Below, piece by piece: positions 25,688-35,546 of a stretch of DNA of 64,000 bases. Origin of the DNA: an uncultured Eubacterium sp. (GTDB taxonomy: Bacteria; Bacillota; Clostridia; Lachnospirales; Lachnospiraceae); assembly GCA_947384955.1 (NCBI GenBank), contig CANDJC010000001.1, positions 99,623 to 163,622 on the forward strand, in the 5' to 3' direction. Numbering within the stretch: the stretch's first letter is position 1; each line of letters starts with the position of its first letter. A model generated the notes under the pieces. It was not told the origin of the DNA, did not search any database, and worked only from the letters and a program-made list of their open reading frames with translations. The position numbers were made by a program, and so were the translations under genes.

Positions 25688-26113
25688 ATGGCAAAGAAAG
25701 TAGAAGGATATATCAAATTGCAGATTCCGGCCGGAAAGGCAACTCCGGCACCGCCTGTAGGCCCTGCACTCGGCCAGCACGGTGTTAATATCGTGGAATT
25801 TACAAAACAGTTTAATGCAAGGACGGCTGATCAGGGCGATACGATTATTCCTGTCGTAATTACGGTTTATGCAGACCGCAGCTTTAGCTTTATTACAAAG
25901 ACTCCGCCTGCAGCGGTACTGATTAAAAAAGCCTGCAATATCAAGAGCGGTTCCGCCGTTCCGAATAAAGATAAAGTAGCGACAATTTCAAAAGCAAAGC
26001 TTCAGGAAATCGCTGAACTGAAAATGCCGGATCTGAATGCGGCATCTGTAGAAGCAGCCATGAGCATGATTGCCGGTACAGCGAGAAGCATGGGCGTTGA
26101 AGTAGAAAAATAA
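25688..26113 (+). CDS. rplK: 50S ribosomal protein L11
   Basis: This 141-aa L11 of the GTPase-associated centre begins [31 protein letters not shown] without its initiator Met and includes the proline-rich [13 protein letters not shown] block. The start follows TTAGGAGGCGACC. It lies 33 bp after nusG and before rplA in the conserved operon. Confidence 0.97.
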   Translation: MAKKVEGYIKLQIPAGKATPAPPVGPALGQHGVNIVEFTKQFNARTADQGDTIIPVVITVYADRSFSFITKTPPAAVLIKKACNIKSGSAVPNKDKVATISKAKLQEIAELKMPDLNAASVEAAMSMIAGTARSMGVEVEK

Positions 26114-26187
26114 TTTAAAAGATAATTCCAGCAGTATATTACAGTTAAACTTAGGCAAATAATTTAAGACAAATTTAATACTTTATC

Positions 26188-26216
26188 GTGGGAGGGATAA
26201 CTCCCGCTATAACCAC
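26188..26216 (+). promoter_or_regulatory. hairpin before rplA resembling an L1-binding autoregulatory site
   Basis: GTGGGAG and CTCCC...CCAC form an interrupted stem directly before the rplA ribosome binding site. The layout resembles L1 target sites used for translational feedback in ribosomal protein mRNAs. The assignment is by resemblance and position only. Confidence 0.5.
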
Positions 26217-26230
26217 TAGGAGGTAATGAA

Positions 26231-26926
26231 ATGAAAAGAAGTAAGAAGTATCAGGAGCTGATTAAGCAGGTTGATAAGACAAAACAGTATGAGCCTGCAG
26301 AAGCGCTTGCACTTGCAAAAAAGACAGCAACAGCAAAATTTGATGAAACGATTGAAGTTCATATCAAGACAGGCTGTGACGGACGTCATGCAGAACAGCA
26401 GGTCCGCGGTGCCGTTGTGCTTCCTCATGGAACTGGCAAATCAGTAAAAGTGCTTGTATTCGCAAAAGGCGTGAAATTAGACGAAGCTCAGGCTGCAGGC
26501 GCTGACCATGTAGGCGGAGAAGAACTGATTCCGAAGATTCAAAATGACGGCTGGCTGGATTTTGATGTAGTTGTAGCTACGCCTGATATGATGGGTGTCG
26601 TTGGACGTCTGGGACGTGTGCTCGGACCAAAAGGCTTAATGCCGAACCCGAAAGCCGGCACTGTAACAATGGATGTTACAAAAGCCATCAACGATATTAA
26701 AGCTGGTAAGATTGAATACAGATTAGACAAGGCAAATATTATCCATGTGCCGATTGGTAAAGCATCCTTTACAGAAGAAAAGTTAGCGGACAACTTCCAG
26801 AGCCTTATGGACGCAATTATCAAAGCAAGACCAAGCGCAGTAAAAGGCCAGTTCATCAGAAGCTGTACAGTAGCTTCCACAATGGGGCCTGGCGTAAAGA
26901 TTAATCCGGCAAGTTTTGTGAAATAA
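26231..26926 (+). CDS. rplA: 50S ribosomal protein L1
   Basis: This 231-aa L1 of the ribosomal stalk has the family signature in [30 protein letters not shown] and starts [17 protein letters not shown]. Length is normal. ATG 26231 follows AGGAGGTAATGAA, next to the candidate autoregulatory hairpin. Confidence 0.97.
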   Translation: MKRSKKYQELIKQVDKTKQYEPAEALALAKKTATAKFDETIEVHIKTGCDGRHAEQQVRGAVVLPHGTGKSVKVLVFAKGVKLDEAQAAGADHVGGEELIPKIQNDGWLDFDVVVATPDMMGVVGRLGRVLGPKGLMPNPKAGTVTMDVTKAINDIKAGKIEYRLDKANIIHVPIGKASFTEEKLADNFQSLMDAIIKARPSAVKGQFIRSCTVASTMGPGVKINPASFVK

Positions 26927-26929
26927 TTG

Positions 26930-26958
26930 TTGACAAATAGATGATACGATATTATAAT
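26930..26958 (+). promoter_or_regulatory. sigma-A promoter of rplJ-rplL
   Basis: Perfect TTGACA and TATAAT with 17-bp spacing, just after rplA and before the L10 leader. Confidence 0.85.
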
Positions 26959-26970
26959 TGCAACGTATAT

Positions 26971-27095
26971 TGCCGAAGACAGCAGGTGCCGCAAGGCGTA
27001 ACTATCATAAGGCCTGCCGAGGAGTTTTTTTCAGATAGCGATATCTGTTAATGAGATTACATGCCTCCCTGTGTCTTTTGCAGGGAGGTTTTCTT
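26971..27095 (+). ncRNA. ribosomal protein L10 leader with attenuator
   Basis: The leader has the conserved L10 core (AAGACAGCAGGTG... and GGCCTGCCGAGG forming the main stem with the kink-turn region) followed by a rho-independent hairpin, CCTCCCTG (27064) pairing with CAGGGAGG (27081) plus a T-run. Free L10(L12)4 binding this RNA is known in Firmicutes to reduce rplJ-rplL expression. Confidence 0.85.
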
Positions 27096-27133
27096 CTGAG
27101 CAATACAAAAATAAATTAAGGAGGTGCTCATTC

Positions 27134-27655
27134 GTGGCAAAAGTAGAAATCAAGCAGCCAATCGTACAGGAAATTGCAGAGAATGTCAAAGATGCACAGT
27201 CTGTTGTACTCGTAGATTACCGCGGGCTTACGGTTGCACAGGATACACAGCTCCGTAAAGAATTAAGAGAAGCTGGTATTACTTATAAAGTATACAAGAA
27301 TACTTTGATGAATTTTGCATTCAAGGGTACAGAATTCGAAGGACTGACAGACTGCCTGGAAGGCCCAAATGCAATTGCTATTTCCAAAGACGATGCAACT
27401 GCTCCGGCAAGACTTCTTGCAAAATTTGCCAAGACTGCTCCGGCATTAGAGATTAAGGCAGGCGTTGTAGAAGGCAATTTCTATGATACAGAAGCAATGA
27501 AAGAGATTTCCAGCATTCCTTCCAGAGAAGAGCTGCTTGCCAGACTGTTTGGAAGCTGGCAGTCGCCGATTACCAATTTTGCTCGTGTTATCAAGCAGAT
27601 TGCAGAAAAAGACGGAGAAGCTGCGCCGGCTGAAGAAGCTGCAGCAGAAGCATAA
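27134..27655 (+). CDS. rplJ: 50S ribosomal protein L10
   Basis: This 173-aa L10 anchors the L7/L12 stalk. It begins AKVEIKQPIVQEIAENVKDA after its initiator and has VVLVDYRGLTVAQDTQLR near residue 25 and the KNTLMNFAF block. The start is GTG 27134 after AAGGAGGTG; an in-frame ATG at 27071 lies inside the attenuator and is rejected. The acidic-alanine C-terminus (GEAAPAEEAAAEA) is common in this group. Confidence 0.96.
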   Translation: MAKVEIKQPIVQEIAENVKDAQSVVLVDYRGLTVAQDTQLRKELREAGITYKVYKNTLMNFAFKGTEFEGLTDCLEGPNAIAISKDDATAPARLLAKFAKTAPALEIKAGVVEGNFYDTEAMKEISSIPSREELLARLFGSWQSPITNFARVIKQIAEKDGEAAPAEEAAAEA

Positions 27656-27784
27656 AAGCAGCCGTCTGTACCGGATGGGCTGCACAGAAGCATTAGGACA
27701 TAAAAACGCCGCCTGCATTGGGTGACCGTGTCCGGGATGCTTCGTACAATTTGAATTAAGATGTTAAATTAGGAGGAAAGAAAA

Positions 27785-28147
27785 ATGACAACAGCTGAGA
27801 TTATTGAAGCAATCAAAGGCTTAACTGTATTAGAGCTGAACGATTTAGTAAAAGCATGCGAAGAAGAATTTGGCGTATCTGCAGCAGCAGGCGTTGTAGT
27901 TGCAGCAGCAGGCCCGGCAGAAGCAGCAGAAGAAAAGACAGAATTTGACGTAGAACTGACAGAAGTCGGCCCGAACAAGGTTAAGGTTATCAAAGTTGTC
28001 CGCGAAGCTACAGGCTTAGGCTTAAAAGAAGCAAAAGAAGTCGTAGACAACGCACCAAAGGTTGTAAAAGAGCAGGCTGACAAGGCTTCTGCAGAAGAAT
28101 TAAAAGCAAAACTGGAAGCTGAAGGCGCTAAGGTTACATTAAAATAA
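27785..28147 (+). CDS. rplL: 50S ribosomal protein L7/L12
   Basis: This 120-aa stalk protein has the N-terminal dimer domain, an alanine-rich hinge ([17 protein letters not shown]) and the conserved C-terminal domain [23 protein letters not shown] structured 129-bp gap separates it from rplJ (GCAGCC...GGGCTGC hairpin). In most Firmicutes rpoB follows closely, but here it lies 3.5 kb away. Confidence 0.97.
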   Translation: MTTAEIIEAIKGLTVLELNDLVKACEEEFGVSAAAGVVVAAAGPAEAAEEKTEFDVELTEVGPNKVKVIKVVREATGLGLKEAKEVVDNAPKVVKEQADKASAEELKAKLEAEGAKVTLK

Positions 28148-28167
28148 TCTGAGTATGAATTATGAGG

Positions 28168-28196
28168 GAGCAGTTCTGAGAAGAACTGCTCTTTTT
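28168..28196 (+). terminator. rho-independent terminator after rplL
   Basis: GAGCAGTTCT pairs perfectly with AGAACTGCTC across a 4-base loop, followed by five Ts. Confidence 0.9.
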
Positions 28197-28240
28197 GCAT
28201 AAAGCTGCTTTTGCACAGCTGCTGGAGAAAGGTGTATAGA

Positions 28241-28927
28241 ATGAAAAAAATTTTACTGATAGAGGATGACTTAAGCTTAATCAACGGTCTGTCTTTTGCC
28301 CTGACAAAACAGGGATACATGCTGGACACTGCCCGTACCAGCGCTGAAATGCACCGAATCTGGACAGAAGGAAAATATGACCTGGTAATCCTGGATGTCT
28401 CCCTGCCAGACGGTTCCGGTTTTGACTTATGCAGGGAAATACGCCAGACCTCAAAAGTACCCCTGATGTTTCTGACTGCAGCAGACGAAGAAACAGATAT
28501 GATTATGGGACTCGATATCGGCGGCGACGACTACATCACCAAGCCATTTAAACTCGCTGTATTTATGTCCCGCATCAATGCCCTTCTGCGCAGAGGCGAT
28601 AACTTCAGCCACGCAGAACCGGAACTGTCCTCGAACGGGATTTCCGTTCATCTGCTAAAAGGAGAAGCTTACAAAAATAACGAAAAAATAGAACTGACAG
28701 CAGGAGAATATAAGCTCCTTTGTCTGTTTATGGAAAACCCTGGCAATGTGCTTTCGCCAGAACAGATTTTAAACAGACTGTGGGACTGTAACGGCGGCTA
28801 TATCGATAACAACACCATAACCGTCTACATCAGAAGACTGCGTACAAAAATTGAAGATGACCCGGGGCATCCCAAAAGGATAGTCACAGTGCGCCGCATG
28901 GGATATAAATGGAATACTTCACAATGA
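28241..28927 (+). CDS. OmpR/PhoB-family response regulator
   Basis: This 228-aa two-component regulator has a receiver domain (acidic pair in LIEDDLS, phospho-acceptor aspartate in LVILDVSLPDGSG near residue 52, LTAADEE, and ITKPFK lysine near residue 100) and a winged-helix DNA-binding domain (LTAGEYKLLCLFMENPG, then DNNTITVYIRRLR). ATG 28241 follows GGAGAAAGG. It is paired with a kinase 9 bp downstream. The overall look, with a short-loop kinase, is that of VncR/BceR-like envelope-stress systems; no partner transporter is in the window. Confidence 0.9.
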   Translation: MKKILLIEDDLSLINGLSFALTKQGYMLDTARTSAEMHRIWTEGKYDLVILDVSLPDGSGFDLCREIRQTSKVPLMFLTAADEETDMIMGLDIGGDDYITKPFKLAVFMSRINALLRRGDNFSHAEPELSSNGISVHLLKGEAYKNNEKIELTAGEYKLLCLFMENPGNVLSPEQILNRLWDCNGGYIDNNTITVYIRRLRTKIEDDPGHPKRIVTVRRMGYKWNTSQ

Positions 28928-28935
28928 GGTGCGGG

Positions 28936-29979
28936 ATGAATATACTGGTAAATGCAAAAATCAAATCACTATTTTATAAAATTCTTCTAATTATGCTTAC
29001 ATGCGCACTGATTTGCGTATGCCTTGCGGGATTGAAAGCAGAGCATGCGTCTGTTTATATTTCTATCAGCTTTCTTGGCATGACGGCCGCGGTCCTGACT
29101 GTCTTCATAAGATATTTCAAAGAACAGAACGAGATTATGGAGGAGGCGGTGACAAAGATTACACAATATATTTCCGGCACAGAGACAGCACGCATAGAAT
29201 GCAGCCAGGAAGGAGAATTATACAGGCTTTTTCACGAGGTAAATTCTCTTGTTTCTATTTTAAATGCTCACGCAGAAAATGAGAGAAGGGCAAAGCTGTT
29301 CCTAAAGGATGTCATATCGGACATTTCGCATCAGCTGAAAACGCCTCTGGCCGCCTTAAATATCTACAACGGCCTTCTTCTGGAAGAAACACAGGAGCTG
29401 CCGGAATTAAAAGAATTTGTCCTGCTTTCAGAAAAAGAACTCGACAGAATGGAAGCCCTGGTACAGAATCTCCTAAAAATCACAAAACTCGATGCCGGAA
29501 CAGTTATATTCGAAAAAGCATCTGAAAATATAGCAGACATGATGAAAGAAACCGAGATGCATTTTGCTTACAGGGCAAAGCAGGAACACAAGGAAATCAT
29601 TCTATCCGGCTCAGACACCGCGGTTCTCTTCTGCGACCGCGTCTGGATAACAGAGGCAGTCGACAATATCGTAAAAAATGCACTGGACCATACAGACAGC
29701 GGAGGCAGGATTCGCATCGAATGGAAGCAGACAGATACACTGGTGCAGATTGCGATACATGATAACGGCAGCGGAATACACCCGCAGGATTTGTACCATA
29801 TTTTCAAGCGTTTTTACCGCAGCCGCTTCTCTAAAGATACACAGGGAATCGGACTGGGACTGCCTCTGGCGAAAGTGATTGTTGAAGGGCATAATGGAAC
29901 GATAGAGGCGGACAGCCAGATGGGGAGGGGGACGGTATTTATGATAAATTTTTTGGAGGAGACTGGCATGGAGGGGTGA
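28936..29979 (+). CDS. sensor histidine kinase
   Basis: This 347-aa membrane kinase pairs with the preceding regulator. Two transmembrane helices (about residues 13-32 and 38-58) are separated by a very short loop, typical of intramembrane-sensing kinases. The H-box SDISHQLKTPLAAL, N-box DNIVKNALDH, and ATP-lid motifs DNGSGI and GIGLGLPLAK are complete. ATG 28936 after GAGGTG is preferred to ATG 28924, which overlaps the regulator stop. The pair is inserted between rplL and rpoB. Confidence 0.88.
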   Translation: MNILVNAKIKSLFYKILLIMLTCALICVCLAGLKAEHASVYISISFLGMTAAVLTVFIRYFKEQNEIMEEAVTKITQYISGTETARIECSQEGELYRLFHEVNSLVSILNAHAENERRAKLFLKDVISDISHQLKTPLAALNIYNGLLLEETQELPELKEFVLLSEKELDRMEALVQNLLKITKLDAGTVIFEKASENIADMMKETEMHFAYRAKQEHKEIILSGSDTAVLFCDRVWITEAVDNIVKNALDHTDSGGRIRIEWKQTDTLVQIAIHDNGSGIHPQDLYHIFKRFYRSRFSKDTQGIGLGLPLAKVIVEGHNGTIEADSQMGRGTVFMINFLEETGMEG

Positions 29980-30003
29980 ATTTGTGTGTGGGAATCTGGG
30001 GAA

Positions 30004-30079
30004 GGGGATTGTGGCTTTGCGGATGCCAGGGAGGATTGTGGCTTTGGGGACTCGGGGGAGGATTGTGGCTTCGCGGACG
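30004..30079 (+). repeat. three degenerate 26-28-bp tandem units beside hairpin element A
   Basis: GGATTGTGGCTT-GCGGA-GCCGGGAG-like units begin near 30007, 30033 and 30061 and lead directly into the left arm of hairpin element A. They match, in the same relative orientation, the 34-bp tandem array outside element B. Confidence 0.6.
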
Positions 30080-30317
30080 CCGGGAGAGGGAATTTGCCCT
30101 GTCTTCCCGGGGGCTGCTCCAGAATGTTAAGAAGCCCTAGGCATTCTGCGGTTATGCTGTGGCCCCGGACGGTCGCGGCACCTAGTTCGCCCTGGCTTAC
30201 AGCCATAAGCTAAAGGTGCCGCTTCGGCTTCGCCGCCTGTTTATTGAGCAGAATGCCAAGGGCTTCTAAACATTCTTCCAATGCCCCCGGGAAGACAGGG
30301 CAAATTCCCTCTCCCGG
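30080..30317 (+). repeat. hairpin element A (70-nt arm / 98-nt loop / 70-nt arm)
   Basis: Arm 30080-30149 is nearly perfectly complementary to arm 30248-30317. The loop contains an inner stem (GCGGCACCT with AGGTGCCGC) and an apical CTTA/TAAG hairpin. It has the same dimensions as element B at 30949-31186 and nearly the same loop, but different outer arm sequence. No ORF is convincing. Function is unknown; a structured RNA or a non-autonomous mobile element are both possible. Confidence 0.8.
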
Positions 30318-30948
30318 CTGGTTTTTGGGAAGCTTTACGTGCCATGGCTGGAATATGGAATTATCTTTTAACGGGATTTTAAGGGCCTCATTTTATTTAA
30401 CATCGATTTACAGTTTTTCAGATTCTAATGTATTTTTGAGAAAATCGGAACTATATATTGTATTTGGGGATGAAAGTATAATCCATATATAGCATGGAAT
30501 CAAAAATTTGTAGAGCGAAGTTTGTTTAATTATAACTGTGAAAATAATTCTGTATGGCAGACCCATATGGGTAAATCTGACAAATGGGAGTTCATTGTCT
30601 GGTTAGTTCATTTTGCATCATCAAGAGCAGTGCTCTCGAAAGATAAATCATAGCTTCAGCAGTCCGGCGCCTGTTTAATCATTCTGCATTATTTTCTAGT
30701 GACCTGTAAAGTTTAAATATATATCAAAACCAAATGACGAAAATCGAAAAGTATTTTCCTTTGCTATTAAGATTTCTGACTGGCCTGGACAGAATTTGAT
30801 AAACATTTAAACTTTACAAGGCACTAGATTCATAAAAGCACGGCTTCCACAGAGGCAAATTTTTTCATCATCAGCTCGCCAGCCATCTGCTACACAAAGA
30901 TACCGCACAGCGTTCAAACTATTTTCACGTAAAACATACGAAAACCAG
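30318..30948. other. AT-rich gene-free spacer between hairpin elements A and B
   Basis: No ORF with start context, tRNA or known RNA family is visible. It holds the small inverted-repeat element at 30695-30828. Confidence 0.55.
30695..30828. mobile_element. 134-bp MITE-like element with 24-bp imperfect terminal inverted repeats
   Basis: The 24-bp end at 30695-30718 (begins TCTAGTGACCTG) and the end at 30805-30828 are inverted copies with two mismatches around an 86-bp AT-rich interior. No transposase and no clear target duplication are seen. Confidence 0.5.
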
Positions 30949-31186
30949 CCGGATGACGGGGAGAGGACCTGGCTTCCTGTGACATCGGAGGAATGTTTAG
31001 AATCCCTTGGCATTCTGCTCGAAAACCAGGCGGCGAAGCCGAAGCGGCACCTTTAGCTGCTGGCTGCAGGCCAGGGCGAACTAGGTGCCGCGACCGTCCG
31101 GGGCCACAGCATAACCGCAGAATGCCTAGGGATTCTTAACATTCCGGAGCAGTCACAGGAAGCCAGGTCCTCTCCCCGTCATCCGG
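30949..31186 (-). repeat. hairpin element B (70-nt arm / 98-nt loop / 70-nt arm), opposite orientation
   Basis: Arms 30949-31018 and 31117-31186 pair. The 98-nt loop read on the minus strand matches that of element A except in the apical hairpin (CTGC/GCAG instead of CTTA/TAAG) and the last bases. The outer about 34 nt of each arm differ from element A yet pair with each other, so the differences are compensatory. Elements A and B face each other. Confidence 0.8.
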
Positions 31187-31444
31187 CGTCCGCGAAGCCA
31201 GACAAAATCCCGTCATCCGGCGTCCGCGAAGCCAGACAAAATCCCGCCATCCGGCGTTCGCGAAGCCAGACAAAATCCCGCCATCCGGCGTCCGCGAAGC
31301 CAGACAAAATCCCGCCATCCGTCATCCGCGAAGCCAGACAAAATCCCGCCATCATCCATCCGCGAAGCCAGACAAAATCCCGCCGTCATCCATCCGCGAA
31401 GCCAGAACTAAATCCCATCATCCGTCATCCGCGAAGCCAGAACC
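31177..31444 (-). repeat. tandem array of eight 34-bp units outside hairpin element B
   Basis: CGCGAAGCCAGA recurs at 31191, 31225, 31259, 31293, 31327, 31361, 31395 and 31430, a constant 34-bp period with one 35-bp unit at the end. Units read CATCCGGCGTCCGCGAAGCC then AGACAAAATCCCGC. The CCGGATG-CGGG part equals the outer edge of the element B arm. There are no unique spacers, so it is not a CRISPR. Confidence 0.85.
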
Positions 31445-31473
31445 TCTCCCCTCCAAAATTCTGGAAAAACTCC

Positions 31474-31503
31474 TTGACGTATGACAAAGACTTGTGCTAT
31501 CAT
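31474..31503 (+). promoter_or_regulatory. sigma-A promoter of rpoB-rpoC
   Basis: TTGACG and TATCAT with 18-bp spacing lie immediately after the tandem array and 135 bp before rpoB. This gives rpoBC its own promoter, as expected if the usual read-through from rplL is interrupted by the island. Confidence 0.6.
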
Positions 31504-31637
31504 ATAGATTGCACCTATTGTGCGAATTAGCTTTTTTGCGCTTTTTTCCAATAGTACAACATCTTGTATTCAAAGCTGCAATGACTAGCTATATGTGCTA
31601 TTTTGTTAAAAATAAAGAACGAGAGGTGAAACGTCAT

Positions 31638-34600
31638 ATGGAGAAGAACAGAATACGTCCGGTAAATACTGGCAGAAGCATACGTATGAGTTACTCGAGA
31701 CAAAAAGAGGTTCTGGAAATGCCGAATCTGATTGAAGTCCAAAAAGACTCCTATCAGTGGTTTCTGAAAGAAGGCTTGAAAGAAGTATTTGCAGACATCT
31801 CTCCGATTTCAGATTACAGCGGGCATCTGAGTCTGGATTTTGTTGACTTTACATTGTGCGAGGACGACGTAAAATATACGATTCCGGAATGTAAAGAAAG
31901 AGATGCAACTTATGCGGCTCCTTTAAAAGTAAAAGTCAGACTGTATAATAAAGAAAACGGCGAGATTAATGACCATGAAATTTTTATGGGCGACCTGCCG
32001 TTAATGACTGAGACGGGTACGTTTGTAATTAATGGCGCGGAGCGTGTAATTGTCAGTCAGTTAGTACGTTCTCCGGGTATTTACTATGCGATTTCTCATG
32101 ATAAAGTCGGCAAGACTCTGTATTCCTGTACCGTTATTCCAAACCGTGGCGCATGGCTGGAATATGAAACGGACTCCAATGACGTATTTTATGTCCGCGT
32201 AGACCGGACAAGAAAGGTTCCGATAACAGTGCTGGTTCGCGCGCTCGGCGTAGGAACGAACCAGGAAATTATAGATTTGTTTGGCGAAGAGCCAAAGATT
32301 GTCGCAAGCTTTGGAAAAGACGTAGCGACGAATTATGAGCAGGGTCTTTTAGAGCTTTATAAGAAAATCCGTCCGGGCGAGCCGCTGACAGTAGACAGTG
32401 CGGAGAGCCTGATTACGGCAATGTTTTTTGACCCGAGAAGATATGACCTTGCAAAAGTAGGACGTTATAAATTCAACAAAAAGCTTCATTTTAAGAACCG
32501 GCTCAAAGGGCAGGTGTTAGCGGAAACGGTTACATTTCCTGACCCGGAAACCGGAGAAGTGATTGAACTGCAGCCCGGCACGGAGCTTTCCAGGGAAGCA
32601 GCGGAAAAGATTCAGAATGCGGCAGTGCCGTATGTATGGATTCAGACGGAAGAGCGGAACGTCAAAGTGCTGTCTTCCATGATGGTAGATCTGCGTGTCT
32701 GGTGCCCGGATATTGACCCGGAAGAGGCGGGAATCCGCGAGCTTGTTTATTATCCGGCGCTGAAAAAGATTTTAGATGAAAATGAAGGAGCAGATGCGGA
32801 TGAATTAAAGATGATTATCCGCAAAAATGTGAATCTGCTGATTCCGAAGCATATTACAAAAGAAGATATTTTTGCATCGATTAATTATAATATGCATCTG
32901 GAGTGGGGAATCGGGAATGATGATGATATCGACCACTTAGGAAACAGGCGTATCCGCGCGGTCGGCGAACTGCTGCAGAATCAGTACCGCATCGGGCTTT
33001 CCAGACTGGAGAGAGTGGTGCGCGAGCGTATGACAACCCAGGATCTGGAGGGGATTTCTCCGCAGAGCCTGATTAATATTAAGCCGGTTACAGCGGCAGT
33101 GAAGGAATTCTTCGGTTCTTCCCAGCTGTCCCAGTTTATGGACCAGAATAATCCGCTGGGCGAGCTGACACATAAGAGACGTCTTTCCGCGTTAGGGCCT
33201 GGCGGACTTTCCAGGGACCGTGCCGGATTTGAGGTCCGTGATGTACATTATTCGCATTATGGCAGAATGTGCCCGATTGAGACGCCTGAAGGCCCAAACA
33301 TTGGCCTGATTAACTCGCTGGCATGTTATGCAAGAATTAATGAGTACGGATTTGTAGAAGCGCCGTACCGTAAGATAGATAAATCGGACCCGAAAAATCC
33401 GAGGGTTACCGAAGAAGTTGTCTATATGACAGCTGATGAAGAAGATAATTATCACGTAGCACAGGCAAATGAAAAGCTGGATGAAAACGGACATTTTGTA
33501 CGTAATTCCGTATCAGGCCGTTATCTGGAGGAAACACAGGAATATGACAAGACGATGTTTGATTACATGGACGTGTCGCCTAAGATGGTGTTTTCTGTCG
33601 CAACGGCTTTAATTCCGTTTTTGCAGAATGACGACGCAAACCGTGCGCTGATGGGCTCGAACATGCAGCGTCAGGCAGTGCCGCTGCTGACGACAGAGGC
33701 GCCCGTGGTAGGTACCGGCATGGAGCCGAAGGCGGCTGTGGACTCCGGTGTCTGCGTGGTTGCGAAAAAGGCGGGCGTTGTAGAAAGTTCGGTTTCGAAT
33801 GAAATTAAAATCAGAAATAATGACGGTACGCTGAGCACTTACCGTCTGTCTAAGTTTACAAGAAGCAACCAGAGCAACTGTTATAATCAAAGGCCGGTTG
33901 TATTTAAAGGTGAATATGTAGAAGAAAATGAAGTGATTGCAGACGGCCCTTCGACCTCGCAGGGAGAGCTTGCGCTTGGCAAGAATCCGTTGATTGGATT
34001 TATGACCTGGGAAGGCTATAATTATGAGGACGCTGTTTTATTAAGCGAACGGTTAGTGCAGGATGATGTGTATACGTCTATCCATATCGAAGAGTATGAA
34101 GCAGAAGCCCGTGATACGAAGCTCGGGCCGGAGGAAATAACAAGAGACGTTCCGGGTGTGGGCGATGATGCGTTAAAAGACTTAGATGAAAGAGGAATTA
34201 TCCGTATCGGCGCAGAAGTGCGCGCCGGAGATATTCTGGTCGGAAAAGTAACGCCGAAAGGGGAAACGGAGCTGACTGCGGAAGAGCGGCTGCTGCGTGC
34301 GATTTTCGGTGAAAAAGCAAGAGAAGTGCGCGATACTTCTTTGAAGGTGCCGCACGGTGAATACGGAATTGTCGTAGATGCCAAAGTATTTACAAGAGAC
34401 AACGGGGACGAACTTTCTCCGGGTGTCAACCAGGCAGTGCGTATTTATATCGCACAGAAGAGAAAGATTTCGGTAGGAGATAAAATGGCGGGCCGTCATG
34501 GAAACAAGGGTGTGGTTTCCCGTGTGCTGCCGGTAGAGGATATGCCGTTTCTGCCGAACGGGCGTCCGCTGGATATCGTACTGAATCCGCTGGGCGTGCC

Positions 34601-35531
34601 TTCGCGTATGAATATCGGGCAGGTTTTGGAGATTCACTTAAGCCTTGCCGCAAAAGCGCTCGGATTTAATATTGAAACACCGGTGTTTGACGGAGCGCGC
34701 GAAGTAGATATTCAGGATACGCTGGAGCTGGCGAACGATTATGTAAATATGGAATGGGAAGATTTCGAGGCAAAATACCAGGAACAGCTGCGCCCGGATG
34801 TGATACAGTATCTGTCGGACCACAGGGACCACAGGGAATTGTGGAAGGATGTGCCGATTTCCAGAGACGGAAAGGTAAGGCTGCGTGACGGACGGACCGG
34901 AGAATATTTTGACTCCCCGGTAACAATCGGACACATGCATTATCTGAAGCTGCATCATCTGGTTGACGATAAAATCCATGCGCGTTCTACAGGCCCGTAT
35001 TCCCTCGTAACACAGCAGCCTCTGGGCGGCAAGGCGCAGTTCGGCGGACAGCGTTTCGGGGAAATGGAAGTATGGGCGTTAGAAGCATATGGCGCGTCTT
35101 ATACGCTGCAGGAAATTCTGACGGTGAAGTCGGATGATGTCGTCGGGCGTGTGAAGACTTATGAAGCGATTATAAAAGGGGAAAATATCCCTGAGCCTGG
35201 TATTCCGGAATCTTTCAAGGTATTGTTAAAAGAGCTGCAGTCATTAGCGCTGGATGTCAGAGTGCTTGACGAATACCGCAACGAAGTGCAGCTGATGGAA
35301 ACAAGCGAATATGGCAATACAGATTTGAATTCGATTATTTCGGGAGATAAGGATTTTGCATTTGAGAGCAATGAATCCTTTAGTAAAATGGGATTTTCCA
35401 GGAAGGAATTCGACGCGGAGAGCGAGGAGCTTGTGGATGCGGAGGATGACGAGCTGGAAGAGGATGAAGATGATTCTATTTTTGTAGATGATTTTGATGA
35501 TGACGGTTCAGATATTTCAGATATGGAATAG
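31638..35531 (+). CDS. rpoB: DNA-directed RNA polymerase subunit beta
   Basis: This 1297-aa catalytic subunit has all the landmark blocks: the rifampicin region with [22 protein letters not shown] and [22 protein letters not shown], the [16 protein letters not shown]-like stretch, the [15 protein letters not shown] hybrid-binding block, and [27 protein letters not shown] near the end. ATG 31638 after GAGAGGTGAA is chosen, not the upstream in-frame ATG at 31494. The C-terminus adds a long Asp/Glu-rich tail (residues about 1255-1297), a Clostridia trait. The window shows no classical rifampicin-resistance change that I can recognise. Confidence 0.98.
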   Translation: MEKNRIRPVNTGRSIRMSYSRQKEVLEMPNLIEVQKDSYQWFLKEGLKEVFADISPISDYSGHLSLDFVDFTLCEDDVKYTIPECKERDATYAAPLKVKVRLYNKENGEINDHEIFMGDLPLMTETGTFVINGAERVIVSQLVRSPGIYYAISHDKVGKTLYSCTVIPNRGAWLEYETDSNDVFYVRVDRTRKVPITVLVRALGVGTNQEIIDLFGEEPKIVASFGKDVATNYEQGLLELYKKIRPGEPLTVDSAESLITAMFFDPRRYDLAKVGRYKFNKKLHFKNRLKGQVLAETVTFPDPETGEVIELQPGTELSREAAEKIQNAAVPYVWIQTEERNVKVLSSMMVDLRVWCPDIDPEEAGIRELVYYPALKKILDENEGADADELKMIIRKNVNLLIPKHITKEDIFASINYNMHLEWGIGNDDDIDHLGNRRIRAVGELLQNQYRIGLSRLERVVRERMTTQDLEGISPQSLINIKPVTAAVKEFFGSSQLSQFMDQNNPLGELTHKRRLSALGPGGLSRDRAGFEVRDVHYSHYGRMCPIETPEGPNIGLINSLACYARINEYGFVEAPYRKIDKSDPKNPRVTEEVVYMTADEEDNYHVAQANEKLDENGHFVRNSVSGRYLEETQEYDKTMFDYMDVSPKMVFSVATALIPFLQNDDANRALMGSNMQRQAVPLLTTEAPVVGTGMEPKAAVDSGVCVVAKKAGVVESSVSNEIKIRNNDGTLSTYRLSKFTRSNQSNCYNQRPVVFKGEYVEENEVIADGPSTSQGELALGKNPLIGFMTWEGYNYEDAVLLSERLVQDDVYTSIHIEEYEAEARDTKLGPEEITRDVPGVGDDALKDLDERGIIRIGAEVRAGDILVGKVTPKGETELTAEERLLRAIFGEKAREVRDTSLKVPHGEYGIVVDAKVFTRDNGDELSPGVNQAVRIYIAQKRKISVGDKMAGRHGNKGVVSRVLPVEDMPFLPNGRPLDIVLNPLGVPSRMNIGQVLEIHLSLAAKALGFNIETPVFDGAREVDIQDTLELANDYVNMEWEDFEAKYQEQLRPDVIQYLSDHRDHRELWKDVPISRDGKVRLRDGRTGEYFDSPVTIGHMHYLKLHHLVDDKIHARSTGPYSLVTQQPLGGKAQFGGQRFGEMEVWALEAYGASYTLQEILTVKSDDVVGRVKTYEAIIKGENIPEPGIPESFKVLLKELQSLALDVRVLDEYRNEVQLMETSEYGNTDLNSIISGDKDFAFESNESFSKMGFSRKEFDAESEELVDAEDDELEEDEDDSIFVDDFDDDGSDISDME

Positions 35532-35546
35532 AAGGGAGTGCCATAT

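Noticed and set aside
29986-30492. Short ORFs across hairpin element A
   Set aside because: They follow repeat and hairpin sequence, lack start signals, and the DNA pattern is explained by pairing rather than coding.
31177-31444. Possible CRISPR array (34-bp regular repeats)
   Set aside because: The repeats are head-to-tail with no unique spacers and no cas genes nearby; they are a plain tandem array.
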